Shown here: positions 37,563-46,697 of the stretch, piece after piece | How the letters are laid out: each line of letters opens with the position of its first letter | Numbering within the stretch: the stretch's first letter is position 1 | DNA from: Clostridium_AD sp050717515 | GTDB lineage: Bacteria; Bacillota; Clostridia; Clostridiales; Clostridiaceae | Length of the DNA: 64,000 bases | Direction of reading: 5' to 3' | NCBI RefSeq assembly: GCF_050717515.1 | Contig: NZ_JBOITL010000022.1 | Location: forward strand, 124,001 to 188,000 | Notes under the pieces: generated by a model | The model's input: the letters and a program-made list of their open reading frames with translations, nothing else | Told to the model about the DNA's origin: nothing | The model's database searches: none | Translations under genes and position numbers: made by a program

Positions 37563-37655
37563 ATATTTTATAAATCATGTGGTTATCAAGTTTTCGCAAA
37601 GCTTGCTGATTATCCAAATGGTATAGTACAGTATTTTTTAAAGAAAAAGCTATAA
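37563..37655 (+). pseudogene. C-terminal remnant of a GNAT acetyltransferase
   Basis: The frame reads IFYKSCGYQVFAKLADYPNG and ends FLKKKL-stop. This is the usual last 30 residues of one GNAT subfamily (FYxxxGYExFAKLxDYPxGHxxYFLxK). No start or acetyl-CoA site remains, so it is a deletion remnant. Confidence 0.7.
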
Positions 37656-37680
37656 ATCATATTCCTGCTAAATAATTATA

Positions 37681-37714
37681 AAGGTAAAGAATAACTATAA
37701 TTATTCTTTACCTT
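37681..37714 (+). terminator. Terminator after the GNAT remnant
   Basis: aaggtaaagaataa and its perfect complement, six-base loop, then TGTTTTTAAT. Confidence 0.85.
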
Positions 37715-37778
37715 TGTTTTTAATAGTATTATTTGTAAAATGGTAAAGTAAAACAAATATACAAGTGAGGTAATAGAA

Positions 37779-38753
37779 ATGGTTTATGAATGTAAAGTAA
37801 GTAATATGCAAAAAACAGATATTAACAAAGCTATAAAGATATGGACTGATCAGTATAAAAACTATTGTGGTAATAACAATGATTTTCCTTCTTATTGGGT
37901 AAATAATATAAATGAGCTTGAAAGTTTTTTAAATAATAAGATTGAAAATAACAGTGCTATAGTAGCAAAATTAAATAAGGAAATAGTAGGTTTTTTGGCT
38001 TATGACGAATTCCCTTTTAATGGCGAAGATTCAGTGTTTTGCCCTGCAATAGGGCATTGTGCTGCGGAAGAATATAAAGAAAGCGCTTATCTTTCATTAT
38101 ACAAGAACATTTCACAGCAATGGATTAATAAAGGAATCTTAAATCATATGTGGACCATCTTTTATAATGATACAGAATTAAAAGATATTTTATTTGATTT
38201 AGGGTACGGTTCATACCTGATAGATGCCTTCAGTGGTTTGAATATTAAAGGGGACAATGAGTGTCTATTTGAAATTAAAAAAGCTAGTTCTGAAGATATA
38301 ACCACTTTATATGAGCTTGTAGAAGAATCAGAAGATTATTATAAGTCTGCACCATTGTTTCTAAAAAGGGACCGAATATCAAAAGAAGAAATCTCTGAAA
38401 TCATCTCGAAAAGTAATGTATTTATTGCCTGGGATAAAGAGTTGGCAGTTGGGTTTATTAACTTAAGTATATCAAAAAATAATAACCCAATAGATATGAC
38501 CCCTTACAACTGTGGATTAATTGATGAAATAGGCGCCTACATAAAGCTAGAGTATAGAGGTAAAAAAGTTGGGACGCAATTGTTAAAAAGTATAAATGAA
38601 TATTGCAGTCTAAACAATATATCCTGTATTCATGTGGATTTTGAAACTGCAAATCTGTATGCTAATAAATTTTGGAGGAAGAATTTTAGTCCTATGTTAT
38701 TATCCATGCGAAGAACTATCAATAAAAATATCAATGATGTGATGGGAGAATGA
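37779..38753 (+). CDS. Two-domain GNAT acetyltransferase
   Basis: 324 residues, two GNAT units. The N-terminal one (about 1-150) is degenerate at the acetyl-CoA loop (AAEEYKESAYLSLY). The C-terminal one (about 170-315) is intact, with LEYRGKKVGTQLLKSI and a VDFETANLYANKFWRKNF end. Such tandem enzymes include mycothiol-synthase-like and aminoglycoside-modifying types; the substrate is unknown here. GAGG site. It ends eight bases before the DUF692 gene, so both may be translated from one message. Confidence 0.85.
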   Translation: MVYECKVSNMQKTDINKAIKIWTDQYKNYCGNNNDFPSYWVNNINELESFLNNKIENNSAIVAKLNKEIVGFLAYDEFPFNGEDSVFCPAIGHCAAEEYKESAYLSLYKNISQQWINKGILNHMWTIFYNDTELKDILFDLGYGSYLIDAFSGLNIKGDNECLFEIKKASSEDITTLYELVEESEDYYKSAPLFLKRDRISKEEISEIISKSNVFIAWDKELAVGFINLSISKNNNPIDMTPYNCGLIDEIGAYIKLEYRGKKVGTQLLKSINEYCSLNNISCIHVDFETANLYANKFWRKNFSPMLLSMRRTINKNINDVMGE

Positions 38754-38761
38754 TGTGAAAT

Positions 38762-39559
38762 ATGTATATTGGGTGCAATTGGTCAAAAGCTCTAAAATAT
38801 CTTATTGAAAAAGATGCTGTTAAAATAGATTATATTAAGTCTGGTGCATGGGGAACATTTAATGAAGAGTTTTCAACTATGCGTTCAATGAGACCAATTT
38901 TACTACACGGTCTAGGATATTTTGAGCACACAGGAATGAAAAATATAGAAATGATAGATTTTAATTTTGCAAATAGTCTCCTTAAAAATTGTAATTCTCC
39001 ACATTATGGTCTGCATCTTTCAATTAAAAATTCGGACATGCATCAAGGTATGACAGATGAAGATATATATGAACATATGAGCAAACAAATTCAGATTTTT
39101 AAAAAGAACCTAGCAGTACCATTGCTCTTAGAGAACACTCCTGATTCGCCACAAGATCGTATACTATTTGATCATTATCCTTATATTATGCCAGATCAGT
39201 ATAATCGACTGTTTGCAGATAATGATGTGTCATTTTTGCTTGATCTAACACATGCAAAGATTACAGCACAATATCGTGGCTGGGATATTCATGATTACCT
39301 TCGCAAGCTACCACTTAATCGTGTTGTAGAAATTCACGTAAATGGTTCTGGTTATGATAAAGATGGTTTTCCAGCAGATATACATAAATCTATGGAAAAT
39401 GAAGATTACAAATTATTAGAGTGGATTCTTAATTACACAAATCCAAATATAGTTACACTAGAATATAACGGAATAGAGACTGAGAGCAATGATACCGTTA
39501 TTGCTTCTTTAGAAAAACAACTAAATCAAATACAAAATATATGCAATCCAACCAAATAA
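38762..39559 (+). CDS. DUF692/MNIO-like TIM-barrel protein
   Basis: 265 residues. The pattern of metal-ligand segments fits the multinuclear non-haem iron oxygenase family (MbnB, TglH): LLHGLGYF, YGLHLS, LLLENTPDS, LLDLTHAKI, VVEIHVNG, DIHKSM and TLEYNG. Known members oxidise Cys in precursor peptides. No partner protein or Cys-rich precursor is visible next door, so this may be a stand-alone branch with another substrate. A weaker alternative is a xylose-isomerase-like barrel. Co-transcribed with the two-domain GNAT. Confidence 0.75.
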   Translation: MYIGCNWSKALKYLIEKDAVKIDYIKSGAWGTFNEEFSTMRSMRPILLHGLGYFEHTGMKNIEMIDFNFANSLLKNCNSPHYGLHLSIKNSDMHQGMTDEDIYEHMSKQIQIFKKNLAVPLLLENTPDSPQDRILFDHYPYIMPDQYNRLFADNDVSFLLDLTHAKITAQYRGWDIHDYLRKLPLNRVVEIHVNGSGYDKDGFPADIHKSMENEDYKLLEWILNYTNPNIVTLEYNGIETESNDTVIASLEKQLNQIQNICNPTK

Positions 39560-39599
39560 ATTATTTGTTAATATAAGTTTTAAGGGGGACTCATTAAAA

Positions 39600-39824
39600 T
39601 TGAATGAAATTGATAAGCGCAATAAACTTGATGAAGAGTTTTTTTCGTATAAGGTATCAAAAGATAACAAAGTGTTTGTGTTTTGGTACGGCAAGCAAGT
39701 ATTGATTTTAAAAGGTAAAGAAAGCGAAAAATTTCTAGCTAAAATACAGAACGCCAATTCTAAAGAGGCTCAATTAATTTTAGCCAAGGTTACCGGAAAT
39801 TTTAAACGTGGAAATGAAAAATAG
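39600..39824 (+). CDS. Conserved small protein of unknown function (74 aa)
   Basis: 74 residues, no signal or membrane segment, with FVFWYGKQVLILKGKESEKFLAKIQNA-like core parts (Trp/Tyr then basic). I believe near-identical small proteins occur widely in Bacillus and Clostridium, all uncharacterised. The start is a TTG at 39600 behind AAGGGGG, at a rather long spacing. Confidence 0.65.
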   Translation: MNEIDKRNKLDEEFFSYKVSKDNKVFVFWYGKQVLILKGKESEKFLAKIQNANSKEAQLILAKVTGNFKRGNEK

Positions 39825-39855
39825 TAATGGTAGAAAAGATTAAATAAAAAACCTA

Positions 39856-39884
39856 TTTACAATTAATACATATAGGTGTAAAAT
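39856..39884 (+). promoter_or_regulatory. Promoter of the ABC-F attenuator
   Basis: TTTACA (39856-39861), 17 bases, TAAAAT (39879-39884): close to the housekeeping consensus. It would start the leader RNA near 39891. Confidence 0.6.
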
Positions 39885-39919
39885 GTTGTTAAATTGTAAT
39901 AGAATGGAGGAAGTAAGTT

Positions 39920-39940
39920 ATGACACCAGCAAATTACTAA
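39920..39940 (+). CDS. Leader peptide MTPANY of the ABC-F attenuator
   Basis: A six-codon ORF with a perfect GGAGG nine bases upstream and no other function. It sits about 30 bases into the predicted leader RNA. Its start region (39911-39921) can pair with 40045-40055. Such leader ORFs let drug-stalled ribosomes change RNA folding before resistance genes. Confidence 0.65.
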   Translation: MTPANY

Positions 39941-39970
39941 CATTAATTTATTAAAATTAATAATTATTTC

Positions 39971-40226
39971 TTAAAGAGTTTCGCTTTGCCTTGTTTTAGG
40001 TAGGCTTGTTTGTTGTACTCTTTAATGAAATTGGTAATTAGATGGTAACTTACTTTACTAAAATATATTTAAGTAGTTAAACAGGATTTTTATATGGATT
40101 TATTGATTAGTCCAAGGCATTATTAAAAATGACTTTATTGGGATGATTATATCTATATGCTTTTGATTTTGTTAATTATAATTATTTTTAGACCGTAAGA
40201 AGAAACCATCTTCTTACGGTCTTTTT
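39971..40226 (+). promoter_or_regulatory. Transcription attenuator before the ABC-F gene
   Basis: Contains a closed stem (ttaaagagt 39971-39979 with actctttaa 40017-40025), a strand complementary to the leader-ORF start (40045-40055), and a strong terminator with a 14-bp stem (agaccgtaagaaga, 40190-40203) and TTTTT, 41 bases before the ABC-F start. A terminator between promoter and gene implies conditional read-through. Confidence 0.75.
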
Positions 40227-40266
40227 GCGTTTTGAAAATAAATATTTTATGAAATGAGGGATTTTG

Positions 40267-42201
40267 ATGATTGAATTAACATTGTATAATATAATAAAAC
40301 ACTTTGGTGATACCTTGATTCTTAATGATATTAATTTTAAGGTTTATGATGGAGAAAAGGTTGGTGTAGTAGGTATTAACGGAAGTGGAAAGAGTACTAT
40401 TCTAAAACTAATAGCTGGAATTGAACCAACGGATAGAGATAATCGATACCCGGCAGAAGCTAGAGGATGGATTGCAATGACTAAAGGGACATCCGTAGCC
40501 TATCTTGAGCAATTACCAAGTTACCCTGATGGCTTCAAGGTAAATGATATTTTGAATTTAGCATTTGCGGATCTTTATAGTTTGGAGCAACAGCTTAGAG
40601 TGCTAGAAAGTAATATGGGGAATTTACAAGGGGTATCCCTTGAACGAGCATTAAAACAGTATAGTCAAATGCAAGAAAACTATGATGCTAAAGGGGGATA
40701 TGAGAGGGAAGAGAAGTTAAGTAAAGTTTGTAGTGGTTTAAAGCTTGATGCTGTTTTTTTGGAAAAAGACTTCAATATATTAAGCGGAGGAGAAAAAACA
40801 ACTGTAATCCTTGGAAAAATTCTATTACAAAATCCTGATATTTTACTTCTTGATGAACCTACCAATCACTTGGATATGGAGTCTGTGGAGTGGCTTGAAA
40901 ACTATCTTAGGAGTTACAAGGGTATTGTTATGATAGTATCCCATGATAGATATTTTTTAGACAATGTAGTAAAAAAGATTATTGAGGTTGAGGACAAAGT
41001 ATGTGAAACTTACAAGGGAAATTATTCTGCCTATGTTAAGCAAAAGGAAGAAAATATGCTTCTGCAATATGAAAACTATAGAGAGCAGAAAAAGAAGGTA
41101 AAATCTATGGAAAAAACTATAAAAGATTTAAGAGATTGGGCTTTAAGAGCAGATAACAATAAATTTTTTAGAAGAGCTGTGAGCATTCAAAAGAAGCTGG
41201 ATAAAATGGATAGAATAGATAAGCCTATTTTTGAAAAGCAGAACATTAAGTTGAATTTTAAAACCACAGACAGGGCTGGTTATGAAATAATAAAGGTATG
41301 TGACCTATCGAAAAGCTTTGACAATAAAGTTATATTTAAGGATGCAAAGCTATATGTTACTTTAGGTGAAAGAATAGCACTTATAGGTTCAAATGGCAGT
41401 GGTAAAACCACCTTTTTAAAGATGCTGCTCAATGAAACTACTGTAGATAATGGTGAAGTAGCGCTAGGTGCAAATGTGAAAGTTGGATACTTGCCACAGA
41501 ATATTATTTTTAATAATGAAGAAGATACTGTTATAGAATGCTTTAGAGAAAACAAGTCAATATTAGAGGGAAAGGCTAGAGAACATCTTGCAAAATTTAT
41601 GTTTTTTGGTAAAGAAGCATTTAAAAAGGTTAAACATTTATCTGGAGGAGAAAGGGTTAGACTTAAATTAAGCACACTTTTATATGATGAAATAAATCTA
41701 TTGATACTGGATGAACCTACTAATCATCTTGACATTGACTCAATGGAAACGCTAGAGGAAGCATTGGAAGATTTTAAAGGAACTATATTTTTTGTATCTC
41801 ATGACAGGTACTTTATAAATAAAGTATGTAACAGGGTAGTTGCCATTGAAAAAAACAACTTTGTAAATTATCTTGGTAATTATGATCATTATAAAAATAA
41901 GAAAAATGAATTGTGTAAATCAATAACACAACCACGGATTATAAAGAAAGATAATAATATAAAGCAAACAATTATTAATAATAATAAAAAAAATCAAATA
42001 GATTTGTCTAAACTAGAGATCAATATAGAATCCTTAGAGGAAGAAGTGAAGGAAGTCGATAAAAGTATGGTAGCGCTGGGAACTAATCATGATGAATTGA
42101 ATAAACTTTACTGTAAAAGAGAAGAGCTGAGTAATGAACTAGATAAAATGATTGAGCTATGGGAAATTTCCAACAATGAGTATATGGCTTATTTAAAGTA
42201 A
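40267..42201 (+). CDS. ABC-F family ATPase, probable ribosome protection protein
   Basis: 644 residues, no membrane part. Two ABC domains: Walker A GINGSGKSTILK and GSNGSGKTTFLK, signatures LSGGEKT and LSGGERVRLK, Walker B LLLDEPTNHLD and LILDEPTNHLD. A charged helical linker between them (about 250-330) is the part that reaches the ribosome, and a C-terminal coiled coil (about 555-640) follows. ABC-F proteins free ribosomes from antibiotics or act in translation. The attenuator with a leader peptide argues for the antibiotic-resistance type. The ATG at 40267 follows GAGGG. Confidence 0.9.
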   Translation: MIELTLYNIIKHFGDTLILNDINFKVYDGEKVGVVGINGSGKSTILKLIAGIEPTDRDNRYPAEARGWIAMTKGTSVAYLEQLPSYPDGFKVNDILNLAFADLYSLEQQLRVLESNMGNLQGVSLERALKQYSQMQENYDAKGGYEREEKLSKVCSGLKLDAVFLEKDFNILSGGEKTTVILGKILLQNPDILLLDEPTNHLDMESVEWLENYLRSYKGIVMIVSHDRYFLDNVVKKIIEVEDKVCETYKGNYSAYVKQKEENMLLQYENYREQKKKVKSMEKTIKDLRDWALRADNNKFFRRAVSIQKKLDKMDRIDKPIFEKQNIKLNFKTTDRAGYEIIKVCDLSKSFDNKVIFKDAKLYVTLGERIALIGSNGSGKTTFLKMLLNETTVDNGEVALGANVKVGYLPQNIIFNNEEDTVIECFRENKSILEGKAREHLAKFMFFGKEAFKKVKHLSGGERVRLKLSTLLYDEINLLILDEPTNHLDIDSMETLEEALEDFKGTIFFVSHDRYFINKVCNRVVAIEKNNFVNYLGNYDHYKNKKNELCKSITQPRIIKKDNNIKQTIINNNKKNQIDLSKLEINIESLEEEVKEVDKSMVALGTNHDELNKLYCKREELSNELDKMIELWEISNNEYMAYLK

Positions 42202-42294
42202 ATTTTGGCTATATGGTCTTTATAGATGTAATAATATTCCTATGCTATCAATTGAGTTTCAAAAAAATATACAGGGTCTTATGCTTAATATTTA

Positions 42295-42337
42295 ACATAA
42301 ACTCTTAAAAATACATTAATGTTTTAAGGGTTTATGT
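42295..42337 (+). terminator. Hairpin after the ABC-F gene
   Basis: acataaactcttaaaa pairs with 42322-42337 apart from one G-U pair. The rest of the 319-base gap before the next gene holds a TATACTAAAAT-like promoter region near 42426 but no ORF. Confidence 0.6.
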
Positions 42338-42520
42338 AATTACAATATGAAGTAATAAATTATTATAAGTTTTTATGAACAATATAGTGAGTTCAGAGTT
42401 TCGTTGATAATAACATTTAATGGTAGTATACTAAAATAAATGTAAATTAACTTTAGTATTTGGATAATTCTGAATAATTTTGTTTAGTATACATACAAGC
42501 TAGTTTCCAAGGAGGCCACT

Positions 42521-43414
42521 ATGAAAAGATTTATGATCGGACAATTCGATAGATTCGATATCAATAGACAGAACAGGGATTTTAGAAATTACTTTTTTGG
42601 AATTGAAGTTAATCAAATGGAGTCACTTTATGAATTGCAAATATTGAAAGATAATATTCGGGATAGAAATTTAAAGATAGGAATTCATTTTCCACTATTA
42701 AAGAATCAATGGAAAGCAAGAGACCCCCAATATCTTTCTAAAGATAATAAGACTTACGAAGAATCAATAAACTACATGGAGAGCGAATTTGAAAGAGCTG
42801 AGGAGTTAAATCCAGATTATATTTTGCTTCATTATCCAAAGCCAGTTATTTTAGATGGGAATGTTGATTGGTCATCCTGGAGATTTTGTGATGATACTGA
42901 ATATTATTATGAATCAGAGATATCTTACAATTACTTCGAAGAGAGAAGTAGAAATTTTTTCAAGGTATTATCTGAGCACGGGAAGAAATATAAATTCACA
43001 CCAGTATTAGAGTTGGATGGATTAAATAAGTATATATATGAAACAAATTTACTTGAGGGTTTATTAGATGAATACTCCAATATTAAATTATGTCTTGATT
43101 TTGGTAGAATACATATGCAAGATAGCATGGATGATAATTTTGTAGGACAAGAGATAGTTAGAAAGTTTGGAAGGTATACTCATTTAGTACATTTATGGAA
43201 TGTGAAAGTTGACATAAATGTAACAAATGCTCATTACCCAGCACTTAAATCTTTGAAGGTAGCTGATGGATGGGGAGATATGGAATCATATTTTAAAATT
43301 TTGAATGAGGTTAATGATAATTATAAGGTTTTATTTGAGCATAAGTCTCATTTAATAAGCGATGCAGAGCTAGAGGAATGTTATCAGTGGATTGGAGAGC
43401 TTGTGAATAGTTAG
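42521..43414 (+). CDS. TIM-barrel protein, sugar isomerase / AP endonuclease 2 family
   Basis: 297 residues. Barrel strand ends carry putative metal ligands: IGIHFPLL, DYILLHYPKP, PVLELDGLN, IKLCLDFGRIHM, HLVHLWN and KVLFEHKSH. The family includes xylose isomerase-like enzymes and endonuclease IV; the substrate is unknown. GGAGG site. It precedes a methyltransferase gene by 38 bases and may share its message. Confidence 0.75.
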   Translation: MKRFMIGQFDRFDINRQNRDFRNYFFGIEVNQMESLYELQILKDNIRDRNLKIGIHFPLLKNQWKARDPQYLSKDNKTYEESINYMESEFERAEELNPDYILLHYPKPVILDGNVDWSSWRFCDDTEYYYESEISYNYFEERSRNFFKVLSEHGKKYKFTPVLELDGLNKYIYETNLLEGLLDEYSNIKLCLDFGRIHMQDSMDDNFVGQEIVRKFGRYTHLVHLWNVKVDINVTNAHYPALKSLKVADGWGDMESYFKILNEVNDNYKVLFEHKSHLISDAELEECYQWIGELVNS

Positions 43415-43452
43415 GGTGCATAGATTATATAAAAGTAAGAGAGGGGTCTTAT

Positions 43453-44243
43453 ATGGATATCATAGATCACAATAATAAAGCTTGGGATAAAAAAGTTGAG
43501 AGTGGAAGTATTTGGACAAATCAGTTAGCAAAGAAATTATAGATAAAGCTAAAAGAGGAGAATGGAAAATATCTGTAACAAGTAAAAAAAGCATTCCTAA
43601 AGATTGGTTTCCACCATTCCAAGGATTAAAAGTTCTTTGTTTAGCATCAGGTGGAGGACAACAAGGTCCGGTAATAGCAGCCTTAGGTGCAGATGTCACC
43701 GTAGTTGATATTTCTGAAAAGCAATTAGAACAGGATATTTATGTTGCAAATCGAGATAATTTAAATATTAAGACTGTAAAGCTCGGTATGTCAGATCTAA
43801 GCATTTTTGCTGACGAAAGCTTTGATTTAATTGTACATCCTGTATCAAATTTATTTGTTGAAGATATTTCTCCTGTTTGGAAAGAAGCTTTTAGAGTTTT
43901 AAAATACGGTGGGACCTTAATTGCAGGTTTTGCAAATCCCATTTTATATTTATTTGATGACGAGCAAGAAGAAGAAGAAGGAATATTACAAGCCAAATAT
44001 TCTATTCCCTATTCACCATTATCCGCGTTATCAAAGGAAAAACTTAATGAATGTCTAGAAGCTGGTCAAACCTTAGAGTTTGGACATAGTCTTGAGCAGC
44101 AAATTGGGGGGCAAATTGAAGCAGGATTTGTTATCACAGGTTTCTATGAAGATGATTTTGGTGGAGATAGATTAATAGATAAATATATAAAATCGTTTAT
44201 TGCTACAAAATCTACGAAAATGAAGATCATTCCGCTTATTTAA
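43453..44243 (+). pseudogene. SAM-dependent methyltransferase, frameshifted
   Basis: The ATG at 43453 (GAGGGG site) opens MDIIDHNNKAWDKKVESG, which stops at 43542. The main frame continues as SVSKEIIDKAKRGEWKISV. One added A in the AAA run at 43518-43520 joins them to a 263-residue protein with motif I LCLASGGGQQGPVIAALGA and motif II VDISEKQLEQD, a class I methyltransferase of the small clostridial type. The substrate is unknown. If the shift is real, translation from an internal start would lack the first 20-30 residues. Confidence 0.8.
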
Positions 44244-44266
44244 ATTATGTAAGGAGACCTATTAAA

Positions 44267-44860
44267 ATGAATAAAAAACAAATTGTTTTTGTTACATCTA
44301 ATTTAGGAAAAATTAAATCAGCCCAAAGAGAGCTTGAAGATGTAGAAGTTATACAATATAACTTAGACCTAGTAGAACCTAGAAGTGATAACATCAAAGA
44401 AATCTCAAAAGTAAAAGCGATGCAAGCATATAACATAGTGAAAAAACCCTGTATTTCTATGGATTCAGGATTTTTCATTGAAGAATTAAACGGGTTTCCT
44501 AGGGCATATGTGAATTACGCTCTAGAGACTGTAGGTATCGAAGGAATTTTAAAACTAATGGAATGTAAGGAAAATAGAAATTGTAAATTTAAAGAATGCT
44601 TAGTTTATTATGATGGTAATAATATAAATTTCTTTGAGGCAGAAACAAAAGGTAAATTATCAAATGAAATAAGAGGATCAGATAATAAACAAAATTGGTC
44701 AAAATTAAGTTATATATTTGAAGTTAAAGAAGTTGGTAAGACTATCGCTGAATTAAACGATACCGAAAGAGAAAAATATTTGAGTACAGAAGACCAATCT
44801 TGTTTCAAAAAGTTTATCAAGTGGTATTTAAAAAACGAAGAGAAACTGGAGCTTAAGTAA
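44267..44860 (+). CDS. Ham1/RdgB-like non-canonical purine NTP pyrophosphatase
   Basis: 197 residues. VFVTSNLGKIKSAQREL is the Ham1 phosphate-binding start, KVKAMQAYNIVKKPCISMDSGFFIEELNGFPRAYV holds the catalytic DSG segment (only short parts quoted). Family members cleave XTP, ITP and dITP to keep them out of DNA and RNA. This copy is in the accessory island and differs from housekeeping RdgB (FxxAYxNYA-like), so its substrate may differ. GGAG site. Confidence 0.82.
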   Translation: MNKKQIVFVTSNLGKIKSAQRELEDVEVIQYNLDLVEPRSDNIKEISKVKAMQAYNIVKKPCISMDSGFFIEELNGFPRAYVNYALETVGIEGILKLMECKENRNCKFKECLVYYDGNNINFFEAETKGKLSNEIRGSDNKQNWSKLSYIFEVKEVGKTIAELNDTEREKYLSTEDQSCFKKFIKWYLKNEEKLELK

Positions 44861-44900
44861 AACTACTAATATTATACAGAATTTAAGGGGTGTGGGGTTA

Positions 44901-45467
44901 ATGAATCATTTAAGAAAGCTAATTGGACAGAAGTGTTATTTATCACCAGTAGATGCTAGTGAAACAGAAAAAGTTGCTAAGTGGAGTAATGACATTGAAG
45001 TAGCCATTAGAACAGGTGATATATCAGATATGATTACCTATGAATCGCAAAGAGGATATCTTGAAACCATGAATAATAGTCGCGGTTATGCATTTTATAT
45101 TATAAGGGAAGATGATAATGAAGTTATTGGAATCGCAAGGCTAATGAGAGTAAACTTTATAAATAGAAATGCTGTTATGGGGATATTTATTGGCGATTTA
45201 AATGACAGGAGCAAAGGCATAGGATCAGAAGCTACGAACTTATTACTAGACTTTGGATTTAATGTTCTTAATCTAAAGAATATAATGATTGAAACCTATT
45301 CTTTCAATGAACCAGCAATAAAAGCATGTAAAAAATGTGGTTTTAAGGAAATTGGCAGACGAAGGAAATCGATTATATACGGAAATAATGAGTATGATGA
45401 AGTTTTTATGGATATACTTAGCGACGAATTTCAAAACTCTATAATTAATAAAGTATTGAATAAATAA
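44901..45467 (+). CDS. GNAT acetyltransferase (RimJ/RimL type)
   Basis: 188 residues. Acetyl-CoA loop LNDRSKGIGSEATNLLL, then NLKNIMIETYSFNEPAIKACKKCGF, typical of the RimJ/RimL/SpeG-like subgroup. The ATG at 44901 follows GGGGTGTGGGG. Substrate unknown. Confidence 0.87.
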   Translation: MNHLRKLIGQKCYLSPVDASETEKVAKWSNDIEVAIRTGDISDMITYESQRGYLETMNNSRGYAFYIIREDDNEVIGIARLMRVNFINRNAVMGIFIGDLNDRSKGIGSEATNLLLDFGFNVLNLKNIMIETYSFNEPAIKACKKCGFKEIGRRRKSIIYGNNEYDEVFMDILSDEFQNSIINKVLNK

Positions 45468-45496
45468 TAACCTATTATTAGAAAGAAGGAATAGAA

Positions 45497-45985
45497 GTGT
45501 TAATTCGTATAGGTTCAATAGATGAACTTAAATTATTATGGGGGAACAACAACTCACCTACTCAGAACTATTTTATTGAGGGAATTGAGAAAGGAAATAT
45601 AGAATTCTGGACAATAGAAAATGATAAGAATAATCGCTTAATAGGCGAACTTTATATATTTTGGAACTCAGAAGATAAAGAGGAGGCTAATGGTAAAGAT
45701 AGGGCCTATCTTTGTGCTTTTAGAACTGACGAAAATTTTAGAGGGCTTGGCTTAGGGAAGGCACTAATGAAAAAAGTATTACAACGGATTGTTGAAAATG
45801 GCTTTTGTGAAGCAACTATTGGTGCTGATAATAATGATGCTGATAGGTTATCTAAAATGTATAAGTCATGGGGTTTTTCAGAATTAGTGAAATTACAGAA
45901 TATTGATAACCATTATATTGATGTTAGTAATAATGCTACATGTTATGAAGTTCCATATGCGTTGTATTTAAATAAACTAAAATAG
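45497..45985 (+). CDS. GNAT acetyltransferase
   Basis: 162 residues. Loop DENFRGLGLGKALMKKV fits the Q/RxxGxG/A motif. The start is a GTG at 45497 behind AAGGA. Gap of 29 bases from the previous GNAT gene; the two are unrelated enough to be separate acquisitions. A terminator follows. Confidence 0.85.
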   Translation: MLIRIGSIDELKLLWGNNNSPTQNYFIEGIEKGNIEFWTIENDKNNRLIGELYIFWNSEDKEEANGKDRAYLCAFRTDENFRGLGLGKALMKKVLQRIVENGFCEATIGADNNDADRLSKMYKSWGFSELVKLQNIDNHYIDVSNNATCYEVPYALYLNKLK

Positions 45986-46020
45986 CATGCCAGTACACAC
46001 TCTTCATATGTTATAGTAGG

Positions 46021-46051
46021 AAAATAGGAGTATTTGCGATGCTCCTATTTT
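46021..46051 (+). terminator. Terminator after the GNAT gene
   Basis: aaaataggag and its perfect complement around an 11-base loop, ending in TTTT. Confidence 0.85.
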
Positions 46052-46124
46052 AGAATTGATTAGTAATCTGAATTAAGAAAGTGAATATTTTCACAAAATA
46101 ATAATAGTGATAGGAGATATTTAT

Positions 46125-46649
46125 ATGATATTGTCAGGTAAAGAGATTAAAAAAAAGTTAGGGAATGAGATTATTATTGAACCATTTGTAGATAAACAGC
46201 TTAACCCCAATAGTTATAATTTGAGGCTACATAATGGGCTACTTGTTTATGAAGACTCTGTTTTGGATATGAAGAAAGAAAACAAAACAAAACAGTTGAT
46301 TATACCCCCAGAGGGATTACTTCTTGAAACTGGTAAGTTATACCTAGGTAGAACCGTTGAATATACAAAGACAGATAAGTATGTACCTATGTTAGAAGGA
46401 AGATCCTCAGTTGGCAGGCTTGGATTATTCATTCATATTACAGCTGGATTTGGCGATGTAGGATTTAGTGGTTATTGGACATTAGAAATATTTTGTGTTC
46501 AACCTATAAGAATATACCCAGATGTAGAGATATGCCAAATATATTACCATAATATCGAAGGAGAATATGATAAGTATTCAAGTGGAAAGTATCAGAATAA
46601 TACGGATATTCAGCCAAGTTTACTATTTAAGGATTTTCAAGAAAAGTAA
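46125..46649 (+). CDS. dcd: dCTP deaminase family protein
   Basis: 174 residues. ILSGKEIKKKLG start, NPNSYNLRLHN, and the core LEGRSSVGRLGLFIHITAG followed by GYWTLEI, where the Glu is catalytic. It converts dCTP to dUTP (or to dUMP in bifunctional forms). The ATG at 46125 behind AGGAG is preferred to an upstream in-frame start. It may sanitise nucleotides or act in defence, but no partner effector is seen. Confidence 0.88.
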   Translation: MILSGKEIKKKLGNEIIIEPFVDKQLNPNSYNLRLHNGLLVYEDSVLDMKKENKTKQLIIPPEGLLLETGKLYLGRTVEYTKTDKYVPMLEGRSSVGRLGLFIHITAGFGDVGFSGYWTLEIFCVQPIRIYPDVEICQIYYHNIEGEYDKYSSGKYQNNTDIQPSLLFKDFQEK

Positions 46650-46697
46650 AAAACTAATTTTAATTAATAAAAATCTTGGTTTTTGGGGGGCGCAAAT

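Noticed and set aside
41280..41675. 131-residue minus-strand ORF inside the ABC-F gene
   Set aside because: Antisense shadow of the second ATPase domain without a ribosome site.
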